64,000 bases of DNA, taken from contig NC_018326.1 in NCBI RefSeq assembly GCF_000234665.1, positions 496,001-560,000 on the forward strand. The letters run 5' to 3'. Source of the stretch: Leishmania mexicana MHOM/GT/2001/U1103 (taxonomy: Eukaryota; Euglenozoa; Kinetoplastea; Trypanosomatida; Trypanosomatidae). Shown here in pieces: positions 30,178-43,000 of this stretch. A program made the translations under genes and the position numbers. The notes under the pieces are model-generated. The model worked only from the letters and a program-made list of their open reading frames with translations. It was not told the origin of the DNA and searched no databases. Each line of letters begins with the position of its first letter. Position 1 is the stretch's first letter.

Positions 30178-31033
30178 ACTAGCTGGTGTCTAGAGCTGAG
30201 AATCTTCTGGTGCAAGGGAGGTGATGTTGCTGTTGAAGCGTGCGCACGCTCACGAGACTTGCGAGCACGTGTTATGTGTGTGTGTGTGAGTGCGTGCAGG
30301 AGGAAGAAGGGGAGATGATTGAGCGAGCGAGAAAAGACGTGCACAGAAGCAAGCACAGATACAGCTGCACACTCCCGTGACAGTCATGAGGAAGCGCACT
30401 GCTCGCACAGGCCTGCATGGCGGGAGAAGCCGGATCCTAAGATCACATGCCCAGAGAGCGAGGGAAGATAACGAAGAAGGCAAGGGGGCACGCATCGCCG
30501 TGCGCAGACGGGCCCACATCTCCCCTATCCCTTCTACCAACCAGGACAGGCTTCACCTTTAGCAGATGTATAGACAGTCGCACAACGAAAGGAACGTGAA
30601 GGACCCGCCCACCCGCCACACACTCTCCAGCATCGCGCTCGCTCGAGTCCGTCAAGGACTAATATTTCTCCACTCATCGCTGCGTTCATGACAGTGTGTG
30701 CTGGCAGGTAATCGGTAGAAGCCAACGCAGACGCATGCAGGCACACGCCGGGAGCGGAACAAAGGGGGGAAGGGGGAAAAGGGGGGCAAGACAGCGGGAG
30801 AGAATGTCTGTGCGGGTTGCAGGTGCTCGGACGGGCACGTGTCCTCCTCACGCTCCAGCGTGGAGACCAGAACAGCGACCAGAGCCGCGGACCGACAACC
30901 TCCCGCCGCGAAAGGAGAAAAAAAGAATCTATTCGCCAGCGTGGGCACCAACCCACCCACACCCACACCCACACACATGCGTATTCGCTTACATCAATCC
31001 AAAGAAAATAAGAACGTCGATCGAGTTCGATTA
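30178..31033. other. Spacer between 28-residue-repeat gene and 1142-residue gene
   Basis: No gene seen. It holds the leader of the 1142-residue gene and the 3' untranslated region of the giant 28-residue-repeat gene. Pyrimidine-rich stretches on the coding strand at about 30298-30320 could serve as a splice-acceptor tract. Confidence 0.6.
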
Positions 31034-34000
31034 CTAGCGAAGAGGTCCGGATGTGCCGCTGCTACGATTTGTGCTGCCGCCTTTGGCTACCGCGCCGGTC
31101 CGCTCCTGTGCCCCCGCCCGCAGCTCGGCAATCTCAAGTAGCAGGGCGCGGGCATTGTTGGCCGAAGTCACACCATCGCACAGATGCAAGCTGAGCTCTT
31201 CCATGAGCTGACTGATGTGTTGATTCAGAAGCCCCAGTGCATCGCGGTAGTGCATACCCTTCGCCTCTAGCTCTTTCATAAGTGCCTCCTTCTCGCGCTT
31301 GAGTTGCTCCAACTGCTCCCTCAATCCTCCGGAGGCAACGTCCCGGCCAGTCCGCGACACGGGCGGAGATCGAGCACCGTCATCACCGCCGTAGTCCGGC
31401 TCGCTAAGACTGTCGTCAATACTGCGGTCACGCTCGACCTCGCTGTCTACATCATATGCAGCCCACGAAGGGGTGCCTGATACCCCACCAGCCGCTCTTC
31501 CCTCGCGCTGCACAAAAAGGCGCTGGTTCGCTGCCACCTCACGGTCATATCGCTCCTGAAGTACGCGCAGCTCGCGCTCGCAGTCGTCGCGAGAGTCCAC
31601 AGCAGCCCTCTCTGCCGCTCGGGCCGCCTCCAGCAAGTTCACGAACTCCTCCAGCCTCTCCAGCATGTCAGTGCACTCTATTGAAGTGAGCTCATGATCC
31701 TGCTCTACAGCGCGTAAACGATCCTCGTACGACACAACGAGTAGCTCTGTCCACCGCTCCGACAACCACAGCGCTTCCTCCAACATCCGGCGCCACAGCT
31801 CCGCCCTCTGTGATTCCTCTGACGTCGTCAGAAAGATCACCTCTTCAACACGGGCAGCATCTGCCCCCGTCAACTCCGCGACACCTCCACGCTCATCCCG
31901 GACACCCCATGCCTCCCTCATCACCAAATTACTGCCATCGACTGACTGACCCCTCTGCTTCGCTTCAGCAACCTCTGCGCAGTTCCGTCTCAAAGCAGAC
32001 GCCTCATCCTCCAAATCACACAGTCGCCGATAAAGCTCAGCGATCTCCGTGTCTCGCTTGGCGACGGTCGCAAGCGCCGCGTCAGCTCCGCGCTTTGGTC
32101 CGTGGCGCAGCCGGTACAGCTCCATCGTCAAGGGGTAGTCGTACTCTTGCAAACGGCGGTCCATCTCCATCATGGTGACATCAGCGTCGTGTTGTACTCT
32201 CACCGTAGCCAAAAGGCTCCCCATCCCAAACGCGATGTGCTCCACATCGCCGCGGTTCACGTGACCTGCATGGCTCACATCTGCAACGAAGGCCTCCCGG
32301 AGCGCCTCAGGGTGCTCCTGCACAACGACGCTCCAGTCCTCACCTGGTAACTTCACGGCGTGCGTTGTCACGACAGCCTCACCATTGCCACTCTTCTTCC
32401 GGCGCTCATCGTAAAAGTTCAGCTCCTCGATCTCCTCAGAAGCTCTGCGCAGCTGCTCCCTCAGGTCAGCCACCTCGGCATCCTTGGCTGAGTGACTAAT
32501 ACCACGGTCTTCCACCGCCTCCCGCCGCTCCAGAACACTACTCTGAACATCACGGAGCTGTTGCTCGAGCTCACCGCACTCGGCATCCAGTGCCTCTCGC
32601 CGAACCTGGGTGACGGCGAGCTGCTCTCTGAGTTCCCGGATCTCCAGTGCAGCTTCCTCTACTTGCTTCTCCAGAGCGGTACAAATCTCGCTGCTGGCTG
32701 CAGCTTCTCGCATCGCTCCGCTGAGAAGCTCCTTCACACGCTCAATCTCGGCGTCCCTGTCGGACTGCTGCGCCTCCACGTCCCTCGCGCGCTCCTCGGC
32801 CTCACGCAGCTGCTCCCTCAGGTCAGCCACCTCGGCGTCCCTGTCGGACTGCTGGGCCTCCACGTCCATCGCGCGCTCCTCGGCCTCACGCAGCTGCTCC
32901 CTCAGGTCAGCCATCTCGGCGTCCCTGTCGGACTGCTGCGCCTCCACATCCCTCGCACGCTCCTCGCCCTCACGCAGCTGCTCCCTCAGGTCAGCCATCT
33001 CGACGTCCCTGTCGGACTGCTGCGCCTCCACGTCCCTCGCGCGCTCCTCGGCCTCACGCAGCTGCTCCCTCAGGTCAGCCACCTCGGCGTCCCTGTCGGA
33101 CTGCTGCGCCTCCACGTCCCTCGCACGCTCCTCGGCCTCACGCAGCTGCTCCCTCAGGTCAGCCATCTCGGCGTCCCTGTCGGACTGCTGCGCCTCCACG
33201 TCCCTCGCGCGCTCCTCGGCCTCACGCAGCTGCTCCCTCAGGTCAGCCACCTCGGCGTCCCTGTCGGACTGCTGCGCCTCCACATCCCTCGCGCGCTCCT
33301 CGGCCTCACGCAGCTGCTCCCTCAGGTCAGCCATCTCGGCGTCCCTGTCGGACTGCTGCGCCTCCACGTCCCTCGCGCGCTCCTCGGCCTCACGCAGCTG
33401 CTCCCTCAGGTCAGCCATCTCGGCGTCCCTGTCGGACTGCTGCGCCTCCACGTCCCTCGCGCGCTCCTCGGCCTCACGCAGCTGCTCCCTCAGGTCAGCC
33501 ATCTCGGCGTCCCTGTCGGACTGCTGCGCCTCCACATCCCTCGCACGCTCCTCGCCCTCACGCAGCTGCTCCCTCAGGTCAGCCATCTCGGCGTCCCTGT
33601 CGGACTGCTGCGCCTCCACGTCCCTCGCGCGCTCCTCGGCCTCACGCAGCTGTCCCTCAGGTCAGNNNNNNNNNNNNNNNNNNNNNNNNNNNNNNNNNNN
33701 NNNNNNNNNNNNNNNNNNNNNNNNNNNNNNNNNNNNNNNNNNNNNNNNNNNNNNNNNNNNNNNNNCGGCCTCACGCAGCTGCTCCCTCAGGTCAGCCATC
33801 TCGGCGTCCCTGTCGGACTGCTGCGCCTCCACGTCCCTCGCGCGCTCCTCGGCCTCACGCAGCTGCTCCCTCAGGTCAGCCATCTCGGCGTCCCTGTCGG
33901 ACTGCTGGGCCTCCACGTCCCTCGCGCGCTCCTCGGCCTCACGCAGCTGCTCCCTCAGGTCAGCCATCTCGGCGTCCCTGTCGGACTGCTGCGCCTCCAC

Positions 34001-37000
34001 GTCCCTCGCGCGCTCCTCGGCCTCACGCAGCTGCTCCCTCAGGTCAGCCACCTCGGCATCCTTGGCTGAGTGACTAATGGAAAGGTCTTCCACCGCCTCC
34101 CGCCGCTCCAGAACACTACTCTGAACATCACGGAGCTGTTGCTCGAGCTCACCGCACTCGGCATCCAGTGCCTCTCGCCGAACCTGGGTGACGGCGAGCT
34201 GCTCTCTGAGTTCCCGGATCTCCAGTGCAGCTTCCTCTACTTGCTTCTCCAGAGCGGTACAAATCTCGCTGCTGGCTGCAGCTTCTCGCATCGCTCCGCT
34301 GAGAAGCTCCTTCACACGCTCAATCTCGGCGTCCCTGTCGGACTGCTGCGCCTCCACGTCCCTCGCGCGCTCCTCGGCCTCACGCAGCTGCTCCCTCAGG
34401 TCAGCCACCTCGGCGTCCCTGTCGGACTGCTGGGCCTCCACGTCCATCGCGCGCTCCTCGGCCTCACGCAGCTGCTCCCTCAGGTCAGCCATCTCGGCGT
34501 CCCTGTCGGACTGCTGCGCCTCCACATCCCTCGCACGCTCCTCGCCCTCACGCAGCTGCTCCCTCAGGTCAGCCATCTCGACGTCCCTGTCGGACTGCTG
34601 CGCCTCCACGTCCCTCGCGCGCTCCTCGGCCTCACGCAGCTGCTCCCTCAGGTCAGCCACCTCGGCGTCCCTGTCGGACTGCTGCGCCTCCACGTCCCTC
34701 GCACGCTCCTCGGCCTCACGCAGCTGCTCCCTCAGGTCAGCCATCTCGGCGTCCCTGTCGGACTGCTGCGCCTCCACGTCCCTCGCGCGCTCCTCGGCCT
34801 CACGCAGCTGCTCCCTCAGGTCAGCCACCTCGGCGTCCCTGTCGGACTGCTGCGCCTCCACATCCCTCGCGCGCTCCTCGGCCTCACGCAGCTGCTCCCT
34901 CAGGTCAGCCATCTCGGCGTCCCTGTCGGACTGCTGCGCCTCCACGTCCCTCGCGCGCTCCTCGGCCTCACGCAGCTGCTCCCTCAGGTCAGCCATCTCG
35001 GCGTCCCTGTCGGACTGCTGCGCCTCCACGTCCCTCGCGCGCTCCTCGGCCTCACGCAGCTGCTCCCTCAGGTCAGCCATCTCGGCGTCCCTGTCGGACT
35101 GCTGCGCCTCCACATCCCTCGCACGCTCCTCGCCCTCACGCAGCTGCTCCCTCAGGTCAGCCATCTCGGCGTCCCTGTCGGACTGCTGCGCCTCCACGTC
35201 CCTCGCGCGCTCCTCGGCCTCACGCAGCTGCTCCCTCAGGTCAGCCATCTCGGCGTCCCTGTCGGACTGCTGCGCCTCCACGTCCCTCGCACGCTCCTCG
35301 CCCTCACGCAGCTGCTCCCTCAGGTCAGCCATCTCGGCGTCCCTGTCGGACTGCTGCGCCTCCACGTCCCTCGCGCGCTCCTCGGCCTCACGCAGCTGCT
35401 CCCTCAGGTCAGCCACCTCGGCGTCCCTGTCGGACTGCTGCGCCTCCACGTCCCTCGCGCGCTCCTCGGCCTCACGCAGCTGCTCCCTCAGGTCAGCCAC
35501 CTCGGCGTCCCTGTCGGACTGCTGCGCCTCCACGTCCCTCGCGCGCTCCTCGGCCTCACGCAGCTGCTCCCTCAGGTCAGCCATCTCGGCGTCCCTGTCG
35601 GACTGCTGCGCCTCCACGTCCCTCGCGCGCTCCTCGGCCTCACGCAGCTGCTCCCTCAGGTCAGCCACCTCGGCGTCCCTGTCGGACTGCTGCGCCTCCA
35701 CGTCCCTCGCGCGCTCCTCGGCCTCACGCAGCTGCTCCCTCAGGTCAGCCATCTCGGCGTCCCTGTCGGACTGCTGCGCCTCCACGTCCCTCGCGCGCTC
35801 CTCGGCCTCACGCAGCTGCTCCCTCAGGTCAGCCATCTCGGCGTCCTTGGCTGAGTGACTAATACCACGGTCTTCCAACGCCTCCCGGCGCTTCCATACA
35901 TTCGCCTCACGAGAACTCTCTACGTCGAGGAGATCCTGCTCGAGCTCAGCGCACTCGGCATCCAGTGCCTCTCGCCGAAGCTGCGTGATGGCGAGCTGCT
36001 CTCTGAGTTCCCGGATCTCCAGTGCAGCTTCCTCTACTGGCTTCTCCAGAGCGGTACAAATCTCGCTGCTGGCTGCAGCTTCTCGCATCGCTCCGCGCAG
36101 CTGCTCCCTCAGGTCAGCGATCTCCGTGTCTCGCTTGGCGACGGTCGCAAGCGCCGCGTCAGCTCCGCGCTTTGGTCCGTGGCGCAGCCGGTACAGCTCC
36201 ATCGTCAAGGGGTAGTCGTACTCTTGCAAACGGCGGTCCATCTCCATCATGGTGACATCAGCGTCGTGTTGTACTCTCACCGTAGCCAAAAGGCTCCCCA
36301 TCCCAAACGCGATGTGCTCCACATCGCCGCGGTTCACGTGACCTGCATGGCTCACATCTGCAACGAAGGCCTCCCGGAGCGCCTCAGGGTGCTCCTGCAC
36401 AACGACGCTCCAGTCCTCACCTGGTAACTTCACGGCGTGCGTTGTCACGACAGCCTCACCATTGCCACTCTTCTTCCGGCGCTCATCGTAAAAGTTCAGC
36501 TCCTCGATCTCCTCAGAAGCTCTGCGCAGCTGCTCCCTCAGGTCAGCCACCTCGGCATCCTTGGCTGAGTGACTAATACCACGGTCTTCCACCGCCTCCC
36601 GCCGCTCCAGAACACTACTCTGAACATCACGGAGCTGTTGCTCGAGCTCACCGCACTCGGCATCCAGTGCCTCTCGCCGAACCTGGGTGACGGCGAGCTG
36701 CTCTCTGAGTTCCCGGATCTCCAGTGCAGCTTCCTCTACTTGCTTCTCCAGAGCGGTACAAATCTCGCTGCTGGCTGCAGCTTCTCGCATCGCTCCGCTG
36801 AGAAGCTCCTTCACACGCTCAATCTCGGCGTCCCTGTCGGACTGCTGCGCCTCCACGTCCCTCGCGCGCTCCTCGGCCTCACGCAGCTGCTCCCTCAGGT
36901 CAGCCATCTCGGCGTCCCTGTCGGACTGCTGGGCCTCCACGTCCCTCGCGCGCTCCTCGGCCTCACGCAGCTGCTCCCTCAGGTCAGCCATCTCGGCGTC

Positions 37001-40000
37001 CCTGTCGGACTGCTGCGCCTCCACGTCCCTCGCGCGCTCCTCGGCCTCACGCAGCTGCTCCCTCAGGTCAGCCATCTCGGCGTCCCTGTCGGACTGCTGG
37101 GCCTCCACGTCCCTCGCGCGCTCCTCGCCCTCACGCAGCTGCTCCCTCAGGTCAGCCATCTCGGCGTCCCTGTCGGACTGCTGCGCCTCCACGTCCCTCG
37201 CGCGCTCCTCGGCCTCACGCAGCTGCTCCCTCAGGTCAGCCATCTCGGCGTCCCTGTCGGACTGCTGCGCCTCCACGTCCCTCGCGCGCTCCTCGGCCTC
37301 ACGCAGCTGCTCCCTCAGGTCAGCCATCTCGGCGTCCCTGTCGGACTGCTGGGCCTCCACGTCCCTCGCGCGCTCCTCGGCCTCACGCAGCTGCTCCCTC
37401 AGGTCAGCCATCTCGGCGTCCCTGTCGGACTGCTGCGCCTCCACGTCCCTCGCGCGCTCCTCGGCCTCACGCAGCTGCTCCCTCAGGTCAGCCATCTCGG
37501 CGTCCCTGTCGGACTGCTGGGCCTCCACGTCCCTCGCGCGCTCCTCGGCCTCACGCAGCTGCTCCCTCAGGTCAGCCATCTCGGCGTCCCTGTCGGACTG
37601 CTGCGCCTCCACGTCCCTCGCGCGCTCCTCGGCCTCACGCAGCTGCTCCCTCAGGTCAGCCATCTCGGCGTCCCTGTCGGACTGCTGCGCCTCCACATCC
37701 CTCGCACGCTCCTCGCCCTCACGCAGCTGCTCCCTCAGGTCAGCCATCTCGGCGTCCCTGTCGGACTGCTGCGCCTCCACGTCCCTCGCGCGCTCCTCGG
37801 CCTCACGCAGCTGCTCCCTCAGGTCAGCCACCTCGGCGTCCCTGTCGGACTGCTGCGCCTCCACGTCCCTCGCGCGCTCCTCGGCCTCACGCAGCTGCTC
37901 CCTCAGGTCAGCCATCTCGGCGTCCCTGTCGGACTGCTGCGCCTCCACGTCCCTCGCGCGCTCCTCGGCCTCACGCAGCTGCTCCCTCAGGTCAGCCATC
38001 TCGGCGTCCCTGTCGGACTGCTGCGCCTCCACGTCCCTCGCACGCTCCTCGCCCTCACGCAGCTGCTCCCTCAGGTCAGCCATCTCGGCGTCCCTGTCGG
38101 ACTGCTGCGCCTCCACGTCCCTCGCGCGCTCCTCGGCCTCACGCAGCTGCTCCCTCAGGTCAGCCACCTCGGCGTCCCTGTCGGACTGCTGCGCCTCCAC
38201 GTCCCTCGCGCGCTCCTCGGCCTCACGCAGCTGCTCCCTCAGGTCAGCCACCTCGGCGTCCCTGTCGGACTGCTGCGCCTCCACGTCCCTCGCGCGCTCC
38301 TCGGCCTCACGCAGCTGCTCCCTCAGGTCAGCCACCTCGGCGTCCCTGTCGGACTGCTGCGCCTCCACGTCCCTCGCGCGCTCCTCGGCCTCACGCAGCT
38401 GCTCCCTCAGGTCAGCCATCTCGGCGTCCCTGTCGGACTGCTGCGCCTCCACGTCCCTCGCGCGCTCCTCGGCCTCACGCAGCTGCTCCCTCAGGTCAGC
38501 CATCTCGGCGTCCCTGTCGGACTGCTGCGCCTCCACATCCCTCGCACGCTCCTCGCCCTCACGCAGCTGCTCCCTCAGGTCAGCCATCTCGGCGTCCCTG
38601 TCGGACTGCTGCGCCTCCACGTCCCTCGCGCGCTCCTCGGCCTCACGCAGCTGCTCCCTCAGGTCAGCCATCTCGGCGTCCTTGGCTGAGTGACTAATAC
38701 CACGGTCTTCCAACGCCTCCCGGCGCTTCCATACATTCGCCTCACGAGAACTCTCTACGTCGAGGAGATCCTGCTCGAGCTCAGCGCACTCGGCATCCAG
38801 TGCCTCTCGCCGAAGCTGCGTGATGGCGAGCTGCTCTCTGAGTTCCCGGATCTCCAGTGCAGCTTCCTCTANNNNNNNNNNNNNNNNNNNNNNNNNNNNN
38901 NNNNNNNNNNNNNNNNNNNNNNNNNNNNNNNNNNNNNNNNNNNNNNNNNNNNNNNNNNNNNNNNNNNNNNNCTCCTCAGAAGCTCTGCGCAGCTGCTCCC
39001 TCAGGTCAGCCACCTCGGCATCCTTGGCTGAGTGACTAATACCACGGTCTTCCACCGCCTCCCGCCGCTCCAGAACACTACTCTGAACATCACGGAGCTG
39101 TTGCTCGAGCTCACCGCACTCGGCATCCAGTGCCTCTCGCCGAACCTGGGTGACGGCGAGCTGCTCTCTGAGTTCCCGGATCTCCAGTGCAGCTTCCTCT
39201 ACTTGCTTCTCCAGAGCGGTACAAATCTCGCTGCTGGCTGCAGCTTCTCGCATCGCTCCGCTGAGAAGCTCCTTCACACGCTCAATCTCGGCGTCCCTGT
39301 CGGACTGCTGCGCCTCCACGTCCCTCGCGCGCTCCTCGGCCTCACGCAGCTGCTCCCTCAGGTCAGCCATCTCGGCGTCCCTGTCGGACTGCTGCGCCTC
39401 CACGTCCCTCGCGCGCTCCTCGGCCTCACGCAGCTGCTCCCTCAGGTCAGCCATCTCGGCGTCCTTGGCTGAGTGACTAATACCACGGTCTTCCAACGCC
39501 TCCCGGCGCTTCCATACATTCGCCTCACGAGAACTCTCTACGTCGAGGAGATCCTGCTCGAGCTCAGCGCACTCGGCATCCAGTGCCTCTCGCCGAAGCT
39601 GCGTGATGGCAAGCTGCTCTCTGAGTTCCCGGATCTCCAGTGCAGCTTCCTCTACTTGCTTCTCCAGAGCGGTACAAATCTCGCTGCTGGCTGCAGCTTC
39701 TCGCATCGCTCCGCGCAGCTGCTCCCTCAGGTCAGCGATCTCCGTGTCTCGCTTGGCGACGGTCGCAAGCGCCGCGTCAGCTCCGCGCTTTGGTCCGTGG
39801 CGCAGCCGGTACAGCTCCATCGTCAAGGGGTAGTCGTACTCTTGCAAACGGCGGTCCATCTCCATCATGGTGACATCAGCGTCGTGTTGTACTCTCACCG
39901 TAGCCAAAAGGCTCCCCATCCCAAACGCGATGTGCTCCACATCGCCGCGGTTCACGTGACCTGCATGGCTCACATCTGCAACGAAGGCCTCCCGGAGCGC

Positions 40001-43000
40001 CTCAGGGTGCTCCTGCACAACGACGCTCCAGTCCTCACCTGGTAACTTCACGGCGTGCGTTGTCACGACAGCCTCACCATTGCCACTCTTCTTCCGGCGC
40101 TCATCGTAAAAGTTCAGCTCCTCGATCTCCTCAGAAGCTCTGCGCAGCTGCTCCCTCAGATGGAGGAGGTCCTCCTGCTGAGTGCGGTCCGCAGGTGAAG
40201 GTTGAAGTGGAGCAGGCATCGATGACACGTTGGCAAGTTGGATTTCTAGGTCCGCGATGGTGGCGTTTCTCTGCGCCAGCTGCTGCGCTAAGATGTCCTC
40301 TCCGGTTTTTGGGCTGGAGCAGTGGTGGAGCATGTACTCGCACTCGTAGAATGGCGTGTCGTGGATGCGAGCATCTAGCTGACGCTTGGTCACCTGGCGA
40401 GGATGTTCCACGTAGAACTCGACACGACTACCGTCATCTGAGAAGTGCACCCCGGTAACAGCAGCGGCCACTACGTGGCAGACCGCTGCCGCGTCGGTGG
40501 CTGCAGCACGGCGAAGCTCGGCAGGATGTCGCTGCAGTACGTCACACCAGCCGCTACCATTGAGGCGCTTGTGGTGGTGAGTGGTCACGACGCCGTCAGC
40601 GGGATCAGAGCACTTCGAGCGATCTGGCATCCATCGCTCTCTGCTGCTGCGTAGCCATGCCAACTCAGCTTCTAGTTCGGCAACGCGGCTGCTCACATCA
40701 GTGGCGCGTTCATCGGCCTTAGTGGAGGTCTCGGCTGGTGAAGCTGGGGCAGCGGAGCCACCGCTACAAAGCTTCGACAGAAGAGCACCTAACTCGTTCT
40801 CCAAGGCACTGATGCGGCTTGTTGCGTGACCCATGTTGCGATCGAGGTCTTCGCACTCGGCCTGCAACGCCTCTGCGCGTATTGTCGCGTCAGCCTCTCT
40901 GTTTTTCGCGTCTTCATGATCGGCGCGAGCGTCCCGCAGTTGCCGCTGCAGCTCAGCCTCTACGGCCCCGTGTCGATCCGTCTCGCGCAGCAGCATCCGC
41001 TGTAGTTGCTCATTCTCGCGCCGTGCCTCCTGTAGCTGTCGTTGGAGCCCCAGCAGAGCTGCTTGAAACGCGCGTGCGTCGGCCTCTTCTTCGTACACCC
41101 CATCCTCATCGTCGCTCTGGCTCGCTGCGTCCTTTGATCCGGGGAGAGACAACATAGTTGGCACGTTTTGTGCGGCTGCAACAGGGCTGCTATGAGAGGT
41201 CGGCAGCGTCACCGAGGTAGAGGGGCCGCTGGAGACGGTAGTGGGCCCGGGGGCCGCGCCCCAAGCTGCAGCCGTTGCGAAGCTTTCAGCGTGCAACTTT
41301 GCCGTCTCGCGTCGTCCTCGGCGTCGATCAGCACGTTCGGAGACCAGCGCACGTGCGTGGTGTGCATCCCGCTGATGGTGACCACATTCTTGCAGGAGAT
41401 CATCCACGGCTTGATACAGCTCGGGTCGAGCGTGCACCGCACGTGCAGCTATCTCCTCGAGCTCCTCGTGGCCCAGCAAGACAACCTCCGTTGCCGCGTT
41501 TGGGACAGGAATGGCAGAAGCAGATGGAGGGCAAGGTGTCGGCTGCACCTGTTCCCCATGATGGTGTGGTGACCTTGTGGAGTCAGAAGGGGCAGCCGCG
41601 CTGCCGACGAGATGACGATTGCCTAAGGCGTCGAGATTCAACGACGGATGCCCTGACGACGACGTCGTCACGGTCATCGTCCCAGCACCTTTGCCTGTCG
41701 AGGATGGTGACTTCAATTCGCCAGACGCCGCTGTCGTCTGTGCTGCTGTTACTCGCGTTCCTGGGTGCCGCCGCGAGTTCGATGGAGCTGGGCAAATAAT
41801 AGCGCAGCGAAGCACCTCTGTGGAAATTCCTTGTGCAGGAACGAACGTGAACTGCACATCAGAGCTTGTGGCGCTGCGTGAGGTGCCCGGGGCGCCACTG
41901 AACACGCGCAGCTGCGCTTGCACTTGACGCAGTTTTCTAGCGGCCGCCTTAAGCGCGTTCACATGATGCGTGAGTCGCTGCTGGAGTACGTCAGCGTGGG
42001 ACTGCGTGCTGGCGCACTGCTGATACACACGGAAGGCGGCGATCTGCGTAAAGACCCAGTTCGCAATAGTACAGAGGAGTTCGGCGGCGTCGGGCATCCG
42101 TTGTTCCATCGAGGCCATGGCTCTGTGCACCTTCGCCTCTGTGATGGCACCGGAGCCAAAGAAGCGCGCTTCAATATCGTCATACTGCTGGAAACTCATG
42201 TCGTAGCCGACGTCATAGTCGATACAGCGATGCAGGAAGTGCGGGTCACTGACGGTGGCCCACACTTCGGGCCATGGAAGTGGCGTAGCGGGGACGTAGT
42301 CCTCCACAATGCTCAGGGCCGCTCGCAGTACCGCCGCAAAAACACCGTCGGCGTTGTCGCTCTCGTCAGCGGTGCCGTACCCGTCTTTGTGGGTGCGTTG
42401 AAGAGGCACGCCGCGTTGACGACATACACGAAACGCACTTTCTCTTGCCTCCAACTCGCGGCGACGCGCCTCGATGGCCTCTCGGGTGGCGTTCATGTCA
42501 GCCTCGTTGCGCGTGCGCACAGCGCCAAGCTCTGCCCGGAGGGCGAGGATAGTTGCCTGGTGATCTTCTAGCTCTTGCTGGACCCGACTCCTCTCATTTT
42601 TCAGTGCTTGCATCACTCCATCGTTCGCGCCGCCTTGCTGGCAGCTCCACTCCGCTAGTGTGACAGTGTGCGTGTGGACCTGCTGCACCGTCCCCAACGC
42701 CCAGTGCCACTCCTGTGCATCGCTAAGGAACTCGTACACAACAACGGAGCCAGGAGAGATAAACTGGGCGGTGTGCTCCAGGCGGTTGTTCACTGCCTTC
42801 AGAACGTCCTGTCGAGACAAGACGGGCGACACCGATCGCCGAGGTCGACTGCGGTGGGGCCTGTGGTGCGGCTCGGAGGGACCGCCCGCCGCGCGCGGTG
42901 CTGACTCACCTAGCGAGCCGACGGGTGTGCGACCCGGCGGCGATGCGGCAGTGGGCATCGGGCGTGGCTCGGCAAGCCGTGGCCGCCGCGCCGCTGTGGT

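Noticed and set aside
33619..33765. A gene boundary between 31034-33619 and the upstream giant frame
   Set aside because: The break coincides with a one-base contig-edge deletion and a 100-N gap inside a uniform repeat array.
32492..40045. Plus-strand open frames of up to 706 codons across the 28-residue arrays
   Set aside because: Same effect of an 84-bp unit divisible by three. The antisense peptides are Leu/His or Ser/Cys monotony and restart at every linker.
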